Source of the DNA: an uncultured Verrucomicrobiota bacterium
GTDB lineage: Bacteria > Verrucomicrobiota > Verrucomicrobiia > Limisphaerales > AAA164-E04
NCBI GenBank assembly: GCA_913061285.1
Contig: CAJXVR010000016.1
Span: 1-46,825 of the forward strand
Direction of reading: 5' to 3'
Length of the DNA: 46,825 nucleotides
The notes beneath the pieces were generated by a model. It saw only the letters and a program-made list of their open reading frames with translations. It did not search any database and was not told where the DNA came from. Shown one piece after another: positions 24,295 to 33,194 of this stretch; the stretch's first letter is position 1; each line of letters opens with the position of its first letter. The position numbers and the translations under genes were made by a program.

Positions 24295-25671
24295 ATGCGA
24301 ATTACGAATCTAAACCCACGTGAAGATATTGGTGCCAGCTCTTGGTACCTCGACCTTGAGGGCAACGGGCTCCTCATGGATGCGGGCGTCCACCCGAAGC
24401 TCTCCGGTCGCGAGAGCCTCCCCCGTTACGAGATCATTCGCGATAAACAGGTCGATACCATCGCTCTCACGCACTGCCACCACGATCACGTCGGATCATT
24501 ACCGGTAGCCGTCAGGCAGTTTCCAGACGCTCACGTGATGATGTCTGAACTCAGTTACTTTATTGTCGAGCGCGTCCTTCATAATTCCGTGAACGTGATG
24601 AAACGCCAGCGAGATGAGCTCGGCATTACGGAATACCCGTTTTATTCCCATCGCGAGCTCGATGAGATTGCCTACCTATTTCAAGGCTACAAATACAACC
24701 GAGAAATCGAATGGGCCTCACCGAAGCACGCGAAATTGGGCACCAACTCGCCGACGCTAGAATTCTGCGATGCCGGACATGCCTTGGGTTCGGCTGGAAT
24801 TATGGTGCGCGGAGAAAAGGAGACGATCTTCTATACAGGAGACGTCTGTTTCAGCGATCAAACGCTTCTCAAGGGAGCCCGATTCGAAGACATCAAGGCC
24901 GATGTTCTCATCTTAGAAACCACTCGAGGGAATCGGGAAATCCCGGAAGGCTTCTCTCGTCAAAAAGAAATGGAGCGCTTGGCTGGTGAGATCGAGAAAG
25001 TGATTCAACGCAAAGCCAACGTCCTCATCCCAACTTTTGCCCTTGGCCGTACTCAGGAGATTCTCGCCCTTCTGGCCCTCATGATGAAAGAGGGTAAGCT
25101 CCGGGAACAACCCATCTACATTGGAGGTCTCGGTCGAGTCTTCACCGAGATCTATGATCTTGAAGCGCATCGTGCGAATCGTAATCACAGCAGCCTGAGC
25201 CTCCACGAAAGCTTGAATCTCGTCGTGTTGGATCGAAAACGACAGGAAGCCATGAAAATGAAGGGTAGTCGCCTGTTCGTGCTCACGGCAGGCATGATGA
25301 CCGAGCAGACCCCTGCTCATGAACTCGCGATTCGAATGGTCGAAGACGAGAAGCAGGCCATTTTCTTTGTTGGCTACGCCGATCCTGACACTCCGGCCGG
25401 CCGACTGAGAGCAGCCAAACAAGGGGAGACCTTTCACTTCAGTCAATCCGGCGGCGAGCTCACTCGAAAATGTGATCTCCAGGAGTTCGACCTAACCGCC
25501 CATGCCAACCGCGGTGAACTCCTTGATTTCGTGGGCCAAGTCGACCCTCATACTGTCATCCTCGGACATGGTGATCCAGAATCGCGCCAATGGTTTGAAC
25601 AACAAATCAAGCTGCGGCATCCAAAGATGAAGGTCCTCCAGCCTGGTTCGGGTGAAACGGTAGAAGCCTAG
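24295..25671 (+). CDS. beta-CASP metallo-beta-lactamase, RNase J/CPSF-like
   Basis: A 458-residue metallo-beta-lactamase fold protein with an inserted beta-CASP domain, the family of RNA-processing nucleases (CPSF73/Ysh1-like and RNase-J-like). The zinc-binding THCHHDHVG (His 60, 62, Asp 64, His 65) is intact. DAGHALGSAGIMV and YTGDVCFSD carry further ligands. IPTFALGRTQEILALL is the beta-CASP motif A region, and TAGMM, DLTAHANR and ILGHGDPES complete it. Expected activity is endo- and/or 5' exoribonuclease in the cytoplasm. The gene is divergent from the biosynthetic operon and precedes a site-2 protease by 46 nt on the same strand. Confidence 0.9.
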   Translation: MRITNLNPREDIGASSWYLDLEGNGLLMDAGVHPKLSGRESLPRYEIIRDKQVDTIALTHCHHDHVGSLPVAVRQFPDAHVMMSELSYFIVERVLHNSVNVMKRQRDELGITEYPFYSHRELDEIAYLFQGYKYNREIEWASPKHAKLGTNSPTLEFCDAGHALGSAGIMVRGEKETIFYTGDVCFSDQTLLKGARFEDIKADVLILETTRGNREIPEGFSRQKEMERLAGEIEKVIQRKANVLIPTFALGRTQEILALLALMMKEGKLREQPIYIGGLGRVFTEIYDLEAHRANRNHSSLSLHESLNLVVLDRKRQEAMKMKGSRLFVLTAGMMTEQTPAHELAIRMVEDEKQAIFFVGYADPDTPAGRLRAAKQGETFHFSQSGGELTRKCDLQEFDLTAHANRGELLDFVGQVDPHTVILGHGDPESRQWFEQQIKLRHPKMKVLQPGSGETVEA

Positions 25672-25717
25672 CGTTTCAACAGCAGCCGCGGCTCCGCAAA
25701 CATTATTTGATACTCTT

Positions 25718-26344
25718 ATGCTTCGATTCAGAGTCTTTGGTTTTCCCGTTAGTGTCGAATGGTTCTTCTGGTTGATTTGTTTTATGCTCGGAGGCGGGAT
25801 CCGCATGAACTCGCTCAACGATTTACCGGGGATTCTCCTCTGGATGATTGCGGTCTTTTTCTCGATTCTCGTCCATGAGCTCGGCCACGCATTCGTCGGC
25901 CAACGCTATGGCGCCACGCCGGCCATCCATCTTCACGGAATGGGCGGCCTCACGATTCTTCCCGGAAACGCATTCACTCGAAAACAGAGTATCGCTGTGA
26001 GCGCAGCAGGACCCGCCGCAAGTTTGGCTCTTGGAATTGCTACCCTACTCTTCGTTCAAGTCCTGCCCCCTACCACTGCCGGAGGACGCTTACTTACAAA
26101 CTACATGCTCTGGATCAATTTCTTTTGGACCGTCATCAATCTGCTTCCCATTCTACCGCTCGATGGCGGGCAGATTCTACGCGATCTTCTTGGCCCCAAA
26201 CGGTCAGAAGTGACACGTTGGCTCGGAGTGATCTTCGCAGGGGCCGCTGCTTTCTGGGCATTCGATGTCGGCCAATTGTACTTGGGTCTCATGCTCGCCT
26301 ATCTTGGCTTCATGAACTACCAACAACAGCCCATGGGCCGCTAG
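25718..26344 (+). CDS. site-2 protease family (M50) membrane metalloprotease
   Basis: A 208-residue intramembrane zinc metalloprotease. The HExxH motif is VHELGHAFV (His 53, Glu 54, His 57) in a membrane segment, and the third zinc ligand lies in the NLLPILPLDGGQILRDLL motif (Asp in PLDGG). Six or so hydrophobic segments are visible and no PDZ or CBS domain is attached, so this is a minimal group III-type enzyme. M50 proteases release transcription factors or degrade signal peptides by regulated intramembrane proteolysis. It follows the RNase-like gene by 46 nt and converges on the EboE-like gene. Confidence 0.9.
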   Translation: MLRFRVFGFPVSVEWFFWLICFMLGGGIRMNSLNDLPGILLWMIAVFFSILVHELGHAFVGQRYGATPAIHLHGMGGLTILPGNAFTRKQSIAVSAAGPAASLALGIATLLFVQVLPPTTAGGRLLTNYMLWINFFWTVINLLPILPLDGGQILRDLLGPKRSEVTRWLGVIFAGAAAFWAFDVGQLYLGLMLAYLGFMNYQQQPMGR

Positions 26345-26379
26345 ATGTCCTGATTCTCCAAAGACTCCCCCTAGGACGT

Positions 26380-27549
26380 CTAGCTGAGACCACGTTTTGC
26401 CAGTTCAGCAAGGGTCCAACGGTACTCATCGACCAGTTGGTCAACCACACTACGGCGTTTCATTTCCGCTGGTAGTACTTCCCAGGTATAGGTTTCCATT
26501 TCGAAGTGAGAACAGATCCCGGGATGCTGTTTGATATAGTCTAAGGTCCCCTCAATATGATCCGACGTCGTCTCAAAGAGCTCACTCGGCTTGGTATGGA
26601 GAGGAATATGGAAATGAATCCGCCACTCCTCTGGCAGATGAGGAACAGCTGATACGTCGGCATTCAAAGCATTCTCAAGATCACGGTAACGCTGTAGCTT
26701 GCCGTCTGAATTCCGCTCAACGACCTGGTGAAAATAGATATCATCCGTGTACGCTTTCAATGCCTCTCTGGCCTCCGCCGTAGGATGCACCTTCAAGGCT
26801 GAGCTCAAATGAATCTTGCTGATTCGGATCTTGTGCTGGCGCAATCGACCAAGCGCTTCCGCGGGATTCTCGAACTCAACAGCGAGATGGCAGCAGTCGT
26901 AATTCACCCCCAGATGATCTTCAATTCGAAGGTCGCCTGAACGGTCCTTTCTCATATCCTCAAAGAAGCGAACCGTCTCGTCGCTTGTCTCGAGGTAGCA
27001 AAGCGGTTCAGGCTCCAAGCCCAAATGTAACTTCTTCCCAGTGGCACGACTCAACTGCTCAATGTGATCCACACATTTCCAAAGATTCTTCCGAGCTTCG
27101 CGGACTTGGCGATCGCTATTGATCAGTTCTTTGTAAGAAACCGGCACCGTGCTCACACTGCCATCAACGCCATCGGGAACGAGTTGCGCTAGTATGTCGA
27201 ATAGCAAGTTGGTGTATTCAAGCCGCTCAGGGGTGGTCCAATCGGGTTGATAAACTAATTCCTTCACCCGCGTACCGTGGAAGGTTCCATAAGGAAAACC
27301 GTTGATGGTGAAAACATAGCAATTCTCTTTCTCCAACCACTTCTGAAACGCGCTAAGCGTTCCCCCGTGGCTCAACTCCTTGGCCGCATCGTAGCCAAGC
27401 CGCAACCCAATAGCATAGGGCTTGTCCGGACAGACCTGTTTCCTGACTTCCAGGGTGTAGCGTTTGAGAGTATCGAACGTTTGGCTCCAACTCTCTCCCC
27501 GATGAATGTTGGTACAATACGCCAAGTGAAGGCCGTGGCTCAGTTTCAT
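26380..27549 (-). CDS. eboE: EboE-like metabolite traffic protein (TIM barrel)
   Basis: A 389-residue TIM-barrel protein of the xylose-isomerase/AP-endonuclease-2 superfamily, matching what I recognise as EboE (opening MKLSHGLHLAYCTNIHRGESW). Putative metal-site segments include HLGLEPEPLCYLE, NYDCCHLAVEFE and WRIHFHIPLH. In cyanobacteria the ebo genes are needed to move scytonemin precursors to the periplasm, and ebo clusters also occur in other phyla and in eustigmatophyte plastids. Here it lies 66 nt after the TatD-like gene on the same strand. EboC (UbiA-like prenyltransferase), EboD (dehydroquinate-synthase-like) and EboF are not in the window, so the cluster is reduced or dispersed. The reaction catalysed is unknown. 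Confidence 0.8.
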   Translation of the reverse strand: MKLSHGLHLAYCTNIHRGESWSQTFDTLKRYTLEVRKQVCPDKPYAIGLRLGYDAAKELSHGGTLSAFQKWLEKENCYVFTINGFPYGTFHGTRVKELVYQPDWTTPERLEYTNLLFDILAQLVPDGVDGSVSTVPVSYKELINSDRQVREARKNLWKCVDHIEQLSRATGKKLHLGLEPEPLCYLETSDETVRFFEDMRKDRSGDLRIEDHLGVNYDCCHLAVEFENPAEALGRLRQHKIRISKIHLSSALKVHPTAEAREALKAYTDDIYFHQVVERNSDGKLQRYRDLENALNADVSAVPHLPEEWRIHFHIPLHTKPSELFETTSDHIEGTLDYIKQHPGICSHFEMETYTWEVLPAEMKRRSVVDQLVDEYRWTLAELAKRGLS

Positions 27550-27615
27550 AAGGTCTTAAATCGATCGATTAATAGTCTTGAGAAGCCACCCTCTGGATTC
27601 TCCCCCAGCGGACCG

Positions 27616-28422
27616 CTATGCCGGAGCCTGAAATTTGGGTGACTGTTTCATGAACGAAATCGGATTCTGAAAGGATACCTTATCAATCCAGTCCTTTTCG
27701 TGTCCTCGTCGTCGCATTTCCATCATTGTATGGGGAACAGCCAGCGGAACGCTAATACCCCAGTCACAGGCGCTATTCATCCAAATCTTCTCCGAGCCAT
27801 AGATTTCCAGCATGTCAATGGCCCTTGCCGAACTGCACTTCGATTCCGGGTACAGCGTCATTCCTGCCCAGAACCCTTCATCAAGAACCATCTTGATGGT
27901 ATGTTCTTCCACATGATCGATGATACATCGTTCCGGGCTGATCCGAGAATCATTCTTCAGCACGTCCATAATCAATCGAGTCCCCTTCCGTTTGTCTTCG
28001 AGATGAGGCGTATGCACCAGAATCAGCTGGTCACGGCTTCCGGCAAGATCAACGTGCTTTTCTAAGACCTTGATTTCGTTTCGACTATTCTTGTTGAGAC
28101 CAATCTCACCAATACCAAGGACATTAGGGCGATCGATAAACTCGGGAATGATCGAGAGTACCTCCTCCGCCAAGCCTACATCCTCGGATTCTTTAGGATT
28201 GATACAAAGCCAGGTGTAGTGTGGCAAATTGAACTTTGCCGCCCGCTTCGGTTCATGCTCAGTCAGTTGACAGAAATAATCATAAAAGCCGTTCGCAGAA
28301 CTCCGATCGAAACCCGCCCAAAAGGCCGGTTCACAGACAGCTTCGCACCCAGCAGTCACCATCGCAACGTAATCATCGGTGGTGCGACTCACCATGTGCC
28401 CATGGGGCTCAATATACCTCAT
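27616..28422 (-). CDS. eboB: TatD-like metal hydrolase, EboB-like
   Basis: A 268-residue metal-dependent hydrolase of the TatD superfamily. The metal ligands of the fold are visible in order: HGH near the start (EPHGHM), Glu in GIGEIGLNK, His in LVHTPH, His in IDHVEEHT, and Asp in NSACDWG. Together with the adjacent EboE-like gene this fits EboB of the ebo (metabolite traffic) system rather than a housekeeping TatD DNase. It lies 20 nt after the small gene upstream, so the three genes form one transcript. Substrate unknown. Confidence 0.78.
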   Translation of the reverse strand: MRYIEPHGHMVSRTTDDYVAMVTAGCEAVCEPAFWAGFDRSSANGFYDYFCQLTEHEPKRAAKFNLPHYTWLCINPKESEDVGLAEEVLSIIPEFIDRPNVLGIGEIGLNKNSRNEIKVLEKHVDLAGSRDQLILVHTPHLEDKRKGTRLIMDVLKNDSRISPERCIIDHVEEHTIKMVLDEGFWAGMTLYPESKCSSARAIDMLEIYGSEKIWMNSACDWGISVPLAVPHTMMEMRRRGHEKDWIDKVSFQNPISFMKQSPKFQAPA

Positions 28423-28442
28423 TGTCTCAAACGATTCTTAGA

Positions 28443-28712
28443 TTACTGGTTTGCTCCGGGCCAAGCTCCGCAGGCCGCTTTGGTGGTTGCGACCTCAATG
28501 GGCTCGTTCGTTGGATCCGAAAAGGCCTCAAGTACGGCAGCCGCTTTCCCGGGCTCGGCACTCGAAAGAACCTCTAGAGCCTTCCGAAACGCCTCGTAAC
28601 GGAAATCAGGCTCGCCTTCGCCGCGATCCACACGATCTAGGAACGCCGCGACATCAATCAGTTTGTGGCGGGCATCCATAAAGTACAAATCTAGAACCTG
28701 CTGTTGCGTCAT
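28443..28712 (-). CDS. small protein heading the Ebo-type operon, unknown function
   Basis: An 89-residue, probably helical, soluble protein starting at ATG 28712 (MTQQQVLDLYFMDARHKLID). The track's GTG at 28721 is an alternative. It contains a well-defined segment DVAAFLDRVDRGEGEPDFRYEAFRKAL. It ends 20 nt before the EboB-like gene, so co-expression is near certain. It is too short to be EboA (about 230 residues in cyanobacteria), and I do not recognise a characterised family. Given its place it may be an accessory subunit of the TatD-like enzyme, but that is inference. Confidence 0.65.
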   Translation of the reverse strand: MTQQQVLDLYFMDARHKLIDVAAFLDRVDRGEGEPDFRYEAFRKALEVLSSAEPGKAAAVLEAFSDPTNEPIEVATTKAACGAWPGANQ

Positions 28713-28894
28713 ATTAATCACTGATTCTAGATTCGAAGCGAATAATGCTTCAAGTCGTTTGACTGGGAAATCTTTCTAGGGAAAGATCCATCCGAACCCC
28801 GATTCGACCCAAAAGCACCGAAAATAAAGCCTGTAACGATTCCACAGGCACCTAGGTCTCTAGTAAAACCAAAATGGGTCACGGAAGAGAAACA

Positions 28895-30622
28895 ATGGGC
28901 AATATTAGCAATCGTTTAGAAAAACAATTCCTTCGAATCGGTTTGCCCGCATCTCTCTGCCTAGCCGTCGTCGCTTGCAAGACCTCATATTACCACGACA
29001 AAGCCGATAAAGAAGTTTACCAGATTATCGAGGAAGTTGAGAGTCAAGTTTTCGGCACCACCAATCAATTCTCGATCAACACCAAGTTCTCGGAGCGAAA
29101 AGCCAGCGAAATCGAGCCGAGTGAAATCATTGCGGACCGGCAAGAGCTCTCCAAACGCACGCTTGATCTGGATGCCACGCTCGATCTGGCAGTGAACAAC
29201 AGCCGTGAATATCAGACCGAGAAAGAACGCCTCTACCTGAGCGCTTTGAGTCTGACTGGTGAACGCTGGGAGTTCAGCCCACAATTTCTGGCACGCTCAA
29301 CCGCTTCTCGGGATCGCGCATCCAATGGGGATCAGACCGGAAGCGTTGGGAGCCGACTTTCGGTTGGACAAGCGCTGACCACCGGCGCCAGTATCGGCGC
29401 TACGGTCGCCAACGACCTCCTCCGCTTTTATACCGGGGACCCTCGCCGATCAGCTGTTAGCTCCCTTTCCCTGAACATCGTTCAACCCCTACTCCGAGGC
29501 GCCGGACGAACGATCGCTCGAGAAAATCTCAAGCAAGCCGAACGTAACGTCATCTATGCCGTCAGAGATTTTAGCCAGTTTCAGCGGGAGTTTTCGGTCG
29601 ATATCATTTCACAGTTTTTCAACCTCCTCCAACAGCGAGACATCGTTCGCAATCGCTTTACCGATTACCAAAGCAGAACGAATTCGACCGCCCGCCTAGA
29701 AGGACGGTTCGCTGCCGGACTGGAAACAGCGGTCGGTGTCGGCCTTGCCCGCCAAGCAGAGTTGACCTCTAGAAATGGCTACGTCAATACCGTTGCCAAC
29801 TACCAAACCCAGTTAGATCAATTCAAGATTCGCCTCGGAGTCCCACTCACGCATGAACTCCAGCTTGATGATACAGAACTCAAGACCCTCGAGGAAACCG
29901 GGCTCATCGAAACCTTTATTGACTCAAAAACTGCCTTCGAGCTCGCCGTCGCTAACCACCTACTCATCCTCAACGACATAGATCGCTTTGAGGATAGCCG
30001 CCGCCAAGTCAAGATCGTCGCCAATCGCCTACGCCCAGGCCTCGATTTCTTTGCGGACGCTTCTCTGGCCAGTGAACGACCCACAGACTACACCGAATTC
30101 GACATCGACGACCTTCGGGCCGGTGCAGGGTTCGAGATTGATCTTCCCGTGAATCGTTTCCGAGAGCGCAATCAATATCGCGCCGCTGTCGTCAATTTCG
30201 AACGAGCCATTCGAACTCTCGGACTCACCCTCGATCAAAAACGTAACCAGATCGAACGCGGCCTCCGAACGCTCTCCCAGCTTCGAGAGAACTATCGAAT
30301 TCAAACCCTGGCTGTAACACTAGCAGAAGAACGAGTCACCAGCGCTGATCTCAACATCCAAGCGGGACGAGCCGTCGTCCGCGATCTCGTCGAAGCACAG
30401 AATGAGCTACTCGCAGCCAAGAACTCCCGCTCAGCCGCTCTCGTTGACTATCTCTCAGCCCGCCTCCAGTTACTTCTCGACATCGGCATCCTGAATACGG
30501 ATATCGAACGATACTGGCTGGAGCCGAGCCCAACCACGGTCCCTCTTTCAAACGAACCAGCCTCCGCAGCAAAGGCTGAAACTGTCGGCGTCACTATCCC
30601 GAGCAAACTATTTGAGGAATAA
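28895..30622 (+). CDS. TolC-family outer-membrane efflux lipoprotein
   Basis: About 575 residues from the ATG at 28895, chosen because GGAAGAGA lies 5 nt before it and because a lipoprotein signal then starts correctly (LPASLCLAVVAC, lipidated Cys). The track's start at 28874 is less likely. The chain has two outer-membrane efflux (OEP) repeats with long helices, for example NLKQAERNVIYAVRDFSQFQ and LVEAQNELLAAKNSRSAALVDYLSARLQLLLDIG. It forms the trimeric outer-membrane channel of tripartite pumps. The next gene starts 2 nt after its stop, so it is translated together with the membrane-fusion protein. Confidence 0.87.
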   Translation: MGNISNRLEKQFLRIGLPASLCLAVVACKTSYYHDKADKEVYQIIEEVESQVFGTTNQFSINTKFSERKASEIEPSEIIADRQELSKRTLDLDATLDLAVNNSREYQTEKERLYLSALSLTGERWEFSPQFLARSTASRDRASNGDQTGSVGSRLSVGQALTTGASIGATVANDLLRFYTGDPRRSAVSSLSLNIVQPLLRGAGRTIARENLKQAERNVIYAVRDFSQFQREFSVDIISQFFNLLQQRDIVRNRFTDYQSRTNSTARLEGRFAAGLETAVGVGLARQAELTSRNGYVNTVANYQTQLDQFKIRLGVPLTHELQLDDTELKTLEETGLIETFIDSKTAFELAVANHLLILNDIDRFEDSRRQVKIVANRLRPGLDFFADASLASERPTDYTEFDIDDLRAGAGFEIDLPVNRFRERNQYRAAVVNFERAIRTLGLTLDQKRNQIERGLRTLSQLRENYRIQTLAVTLAEERVTSADLNIQAGRAVVRDLVEAQNELLAAKNSRSAALVDYLSARLQLLLDIGILNTDIERYWLEPSPTTVPLSNEPASAAKAETVGVTIPSKLFEE

Positions 30623-30624
30623 TC

Positions 30625-32418
30625 ATGAGCAACGAAAACAATAACAAGGGATCTCAGGGAAGCGGACCCAATCGATCGATCCTGATCGGTGCCATCATCG
30701 CCGTTGTCGTCATCGGTGCCATCATCGCCATGTCCGGTGGAGACGGAGCTAAGTCAGACGCCAAATACTACACCGTCGAGAGGACCGATTTTTTGGTTTC
30801 GGTCACGGAAGGGGGAAATCTCGAGGCTGTGAACGAGGTCATCATTCGCAACGAAGTTGAGGGTAGTTCACGAATCGTCTACATCGTCCCCGAGGGCTCA
30901 CAGGTCAAAAAGGGCGACCTCCTCGTCGAACTCGACTCCGCCGACGCCGTTGAGAAACTCAACCAACAAGAAATCGCCTTCGCCCGAGCCAATGCGGATT
31001 ACATCCAAGCTGAAAACACCCTCGAGATCCAAAAAAGCACCATTCAAAGCGAAATCGATGCCGCCCAGCTCAATTTAGATTTTGCAATCATCGACCTCGA
31101 AAAATTTCGCGAGGGTGAGAGAGCGCAGCAAATTCGCGCCGCAGAAATCGCAATCCAGCAGACCGAAGAAGCCCTGCTCCTCGCAAAAGACGAACTCGAT
31201 TGGTCGGAAAAGCTCTATAAACAAGGTTTTGAAACGAAGAGCACCGTGGATCGCGGAAAGCTAACGGTCCTAAGGCAACAGCTTGACCTCGAGGAGGCGA
31301 AGACCTCTCAAAACGTTCTCACCTCCTTCGATATCCCCAAGATGGAACGCCAATACATCTCGAACGTTGAAGAAGCAAAGAAGGAGCTCCAACGAGTCAA
31401 GCAACAAGGCGAAAACAAACTGACCCAATATGAAACCGACCTGCTGACGGAAAAGAACACGCTCGATCTACAGAAGACAAAGTTAGAAAACGACCGCCGA
31501 CAACTAGACAACACAAAAATCTACGCGCCCCAAAACGGCTTCGTTGTCTACCAAGTGGCACGAAGCCGCTACAGTAGCGAATCGCTCATCGAAGAAGGAG
31601 CAACCGTTCGTAACCGCCAAGGATTGATCACCCTCCCCGACACCTCCCAAATGCAAGTAGAAGTGAAAGTCCACGAGACTCACATTCGAAAAGTACAACC
31701 AGGCCTCACCGCGTTCGTGGTCCTCGATTCCGCTCCCGACATCCGCTACAAGGCCGTCGTTGCGAAAGTGGCTGGGCTCCCTGATACACAGAGTCGCTGG
31801 GCAAACCCAAATCTCAACGTCTATAAGACCAAGGTCATTATTACTGACCCTCTCCCCCCTAATCTCAAGCCAGGAGTTTCAGCCAAAACGGAACTCATCA
31901 TTACGAATATCGCTCAGACCCTGACCGTTCCAATCCAATCCGTGACGACCCTCAAAGGAAAACAGATCGTCTATCTCGCGGAAAACGAGACGAAGCCAAT
32001 TCCGGTAACCGTCGGGATGTTCAACTCCAAGTTCATTGAAATTACAGACGGACTTAAGGAAGGCGACCGAGTCCTGCTATCGCCACCACTCGAAGCGGAC
32101 GGAAGTGACTTGGGAGACGCTGTCATCTCGGACGGTGAAGCCGTGAGCGCTGAGGACCTCAAACCAGACACCGAGGCTCTCAAGAAAATTCAAGAATCCA
32201 CCAAAGCGACGGCCGATTCCCCAGAGTCTAAAGGCGCTGGATTCAACCGAGAGGCACTCATGAAACAATTTGATAAGGATGGTGACGGCAAACTCAGCGA
32301 TGCGGAGAAAGCCGCCATGCGGAAACAATTCAGTGGCGGCGGCGGTGGTAATCGTGGCGGCGGCGGAAACCGCGGTGGTGGTGAAGGCAATCGCGGCGGC
32401 GGTGGTGGAAAGAAGTAG
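30625..32418 (+). CDS. MacA/HlyD-type membrane fusion protein with EF-hand and Gly/Arg-rich tail
   Basis: A 597-residue periplasmic adaptor linking the inner-membrane MacB-like pump to the TolC-like channel. One N-terminal anchor is visible (ILIGAIIAVVVIGAIIAM, about 19-36). A lipoyl/barrel-sandwich half (IVYIVPEGSQVKKGDLLVELDS) is split by a long coiled coil (about 110-290), and beta-barrel and membrane-proximal domains follow. Unusual is the C-terminus: a canonical calcium-binding EF-hand loop DKDGDGKLSDAE (about 550-561), then a low-complexity GGGGNRGGGG-type tail. Such additions are absent from E. coli MacA. The tail DNA is a GGC/GGT-rich near-repeat. It starts 2 nt after the TolC-like gene and lies 36 nt before the ATPase gene. 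Confidence 0.88.
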   Translation: MSNENNNKGSQGSGPNRSILIGAIIAVVVIGAIIAMSGGDGAKSDAKYYTVERTDFLVSVTEGGNLEAVNEVIIRNEVEGSSRIVYIVPEGSQVKKGDLLVELDSADAVEKLNQQEIAFARANADYIQAENTLEIQKSTIQSEIDAAQLNLDFAIIDLEKFREGERAQQIRAAEIAIQQTEEALLLAKDELDWSEKLYKQGFETKSTVDRGKLTVLRQQLDLEEAKTSQNVLTSFDIPKMERQYISNVEEAKKELQRVKQQGENKLTQYETDLLTEKNTLDLQKTKLENDRRQLDNTKIYAPQNGFVVYQVARSRYSSESLIEEGATVRNRQGLITLPDTSQMQVEVKVHETHIRKVQPGLTAFVVLDSAPDIRYKAVVAKVAGLPDTQSRWANPNLNVYKTKVIITDPLPPNLKPGVSAKTELIITNIAQTLTVPIQSVTTLKGKQIVYLAENETKPIPVTVGMFNSKFIEITDGLKEGDRVLLSPPLEADGSDLGDAVISDGEAVSAEDLKPDTEALKKIQESTKATADSPESKGAGFNREALMKQFDKDGDGKLSDAEKAAMRKQFSGGGGGNRGGGGNRGGGEGNRGGGGGKK

Positions 32419-32454
32419 ACTCCAGCCCTTCTAGAATCGAACGACGCCACAGCC

Positions 32455-33165
32455 ATGCTCGACCCTAATGACATCATTAAGATCGAAGGAATACAAAAGA
32501 AGTATATCCTTGGAGGAGAGATCGAGGTGCTCGCCCTTCGTGGCGCCGATGTCACGATCAAAAAGGGGGAATACGTGGCAATCATGGGCCCCTCAGGCTC
32601 AGGCAAGTCGACCATGCTCAATATCCTCGGCTGTCTCGATCGCCCCACAGCCGGAGCCTATTTCCTCGGCGGAGATGACGTCGCCACCATGCCGGACGAT
32701 GAACTTTCTGAAGTCCGAGGTAAGCGAATCGGTTTCATCTTTCAGTCCTACAATCTGATTGCCCAGCTGACCGTCATCGAAAACATCCAAGTCCCTCTCT
32801 TTTATCAGGGCAAGGACTTGAGTGAAACCTATGACCGTTGCGTCGAGCTGGCGAATCTCGTCGGTCTCAATGAACGACTCGAGCACCGCCCCAATCAACT
32901 CTCCGGGGGACAGCAACAACGCGTCGCGATCGCTCGCTCGCTGGTGAACGATCCCTTGATGATCCTCGCCGATGAGCCAACAGGAAATCTCGATTCAGCA
33001 ACCGGTCTTGAAGTACTCGACATGATCGACCGGCTCAATGCCGATGGCAAAACCATCGTCCTTGTGACACATGACGACTATGTGGCCGAACGAGCCCATC
33101 GAGTTCTCCACATGAAAGACGGTCGCATTGATCGCGAGGTAATCAACAAACCTTCGCAAAACTGA
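32455..33165 (+). CDS. MacB/LolD-type ABC transporter ATPase
   Basis: A 236-residue ATPase powering the adjacent FtsX-fold permease. All nucleotide-binding motifs are present: Walker [11 protein letters not shown]-loop [12 protein letters not shown], signature LSGGQQQR, Walker [13 protein letters not shown], and the H-loop [11 protein letters not shown]. MacB in E. coli has ATPase and permease in one chain; here they are separate genes, as is common in this and other phyla. It lies 36 nt after the adaptor gene and 29 nt before the permease. Mechanism by family: mechanotransmission, expelling periplasmic substrates through the TolC-like channel. Confidence 0.92.
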   Translation: MLDPNDIIKIEGIQKKYILGGEIEVLALRGADVTIKKGEYVAIMGPSGSGKSTMLNILGCLDRPTAGAYFLGGDDVATMPDDELSEVRGKRIGFIFQSYNLIAQLTVIENIQVPLFYQGKDLSETYDRCVELANLVGLNERLEHRPNQLSGGQQQRVAIARSLVNDPLMILADEPTGNLDSATGLEVLDMIDRLNADGKTIVLVTHDDYVAERAHRVLHMKDGRIDREVINKPSQN

Positions 33166-33194
33166 TCCGCTAAGCCCCCTCATCAAGCAGTATT

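Noticed and set aside
24072-24377. Minus-strand ORF of 101 residues antisense to the RNase-like gene
   Set aside because: Overlaps the clearly coding start of the gene at 24295, has no recognisable motif and no ribosome binding site.
28443-28712. Small gene considered as EboA
   Set aside because: At 89 residues it is less than half of EboA and shows no similarity that I can recognise.
32330-32418. GGC/GGT-rich stretch as a satellite or regulatory repeat
   Set aside because: It is in frame and encodes the Gly/Arg-rich tail of the adaptor protein.
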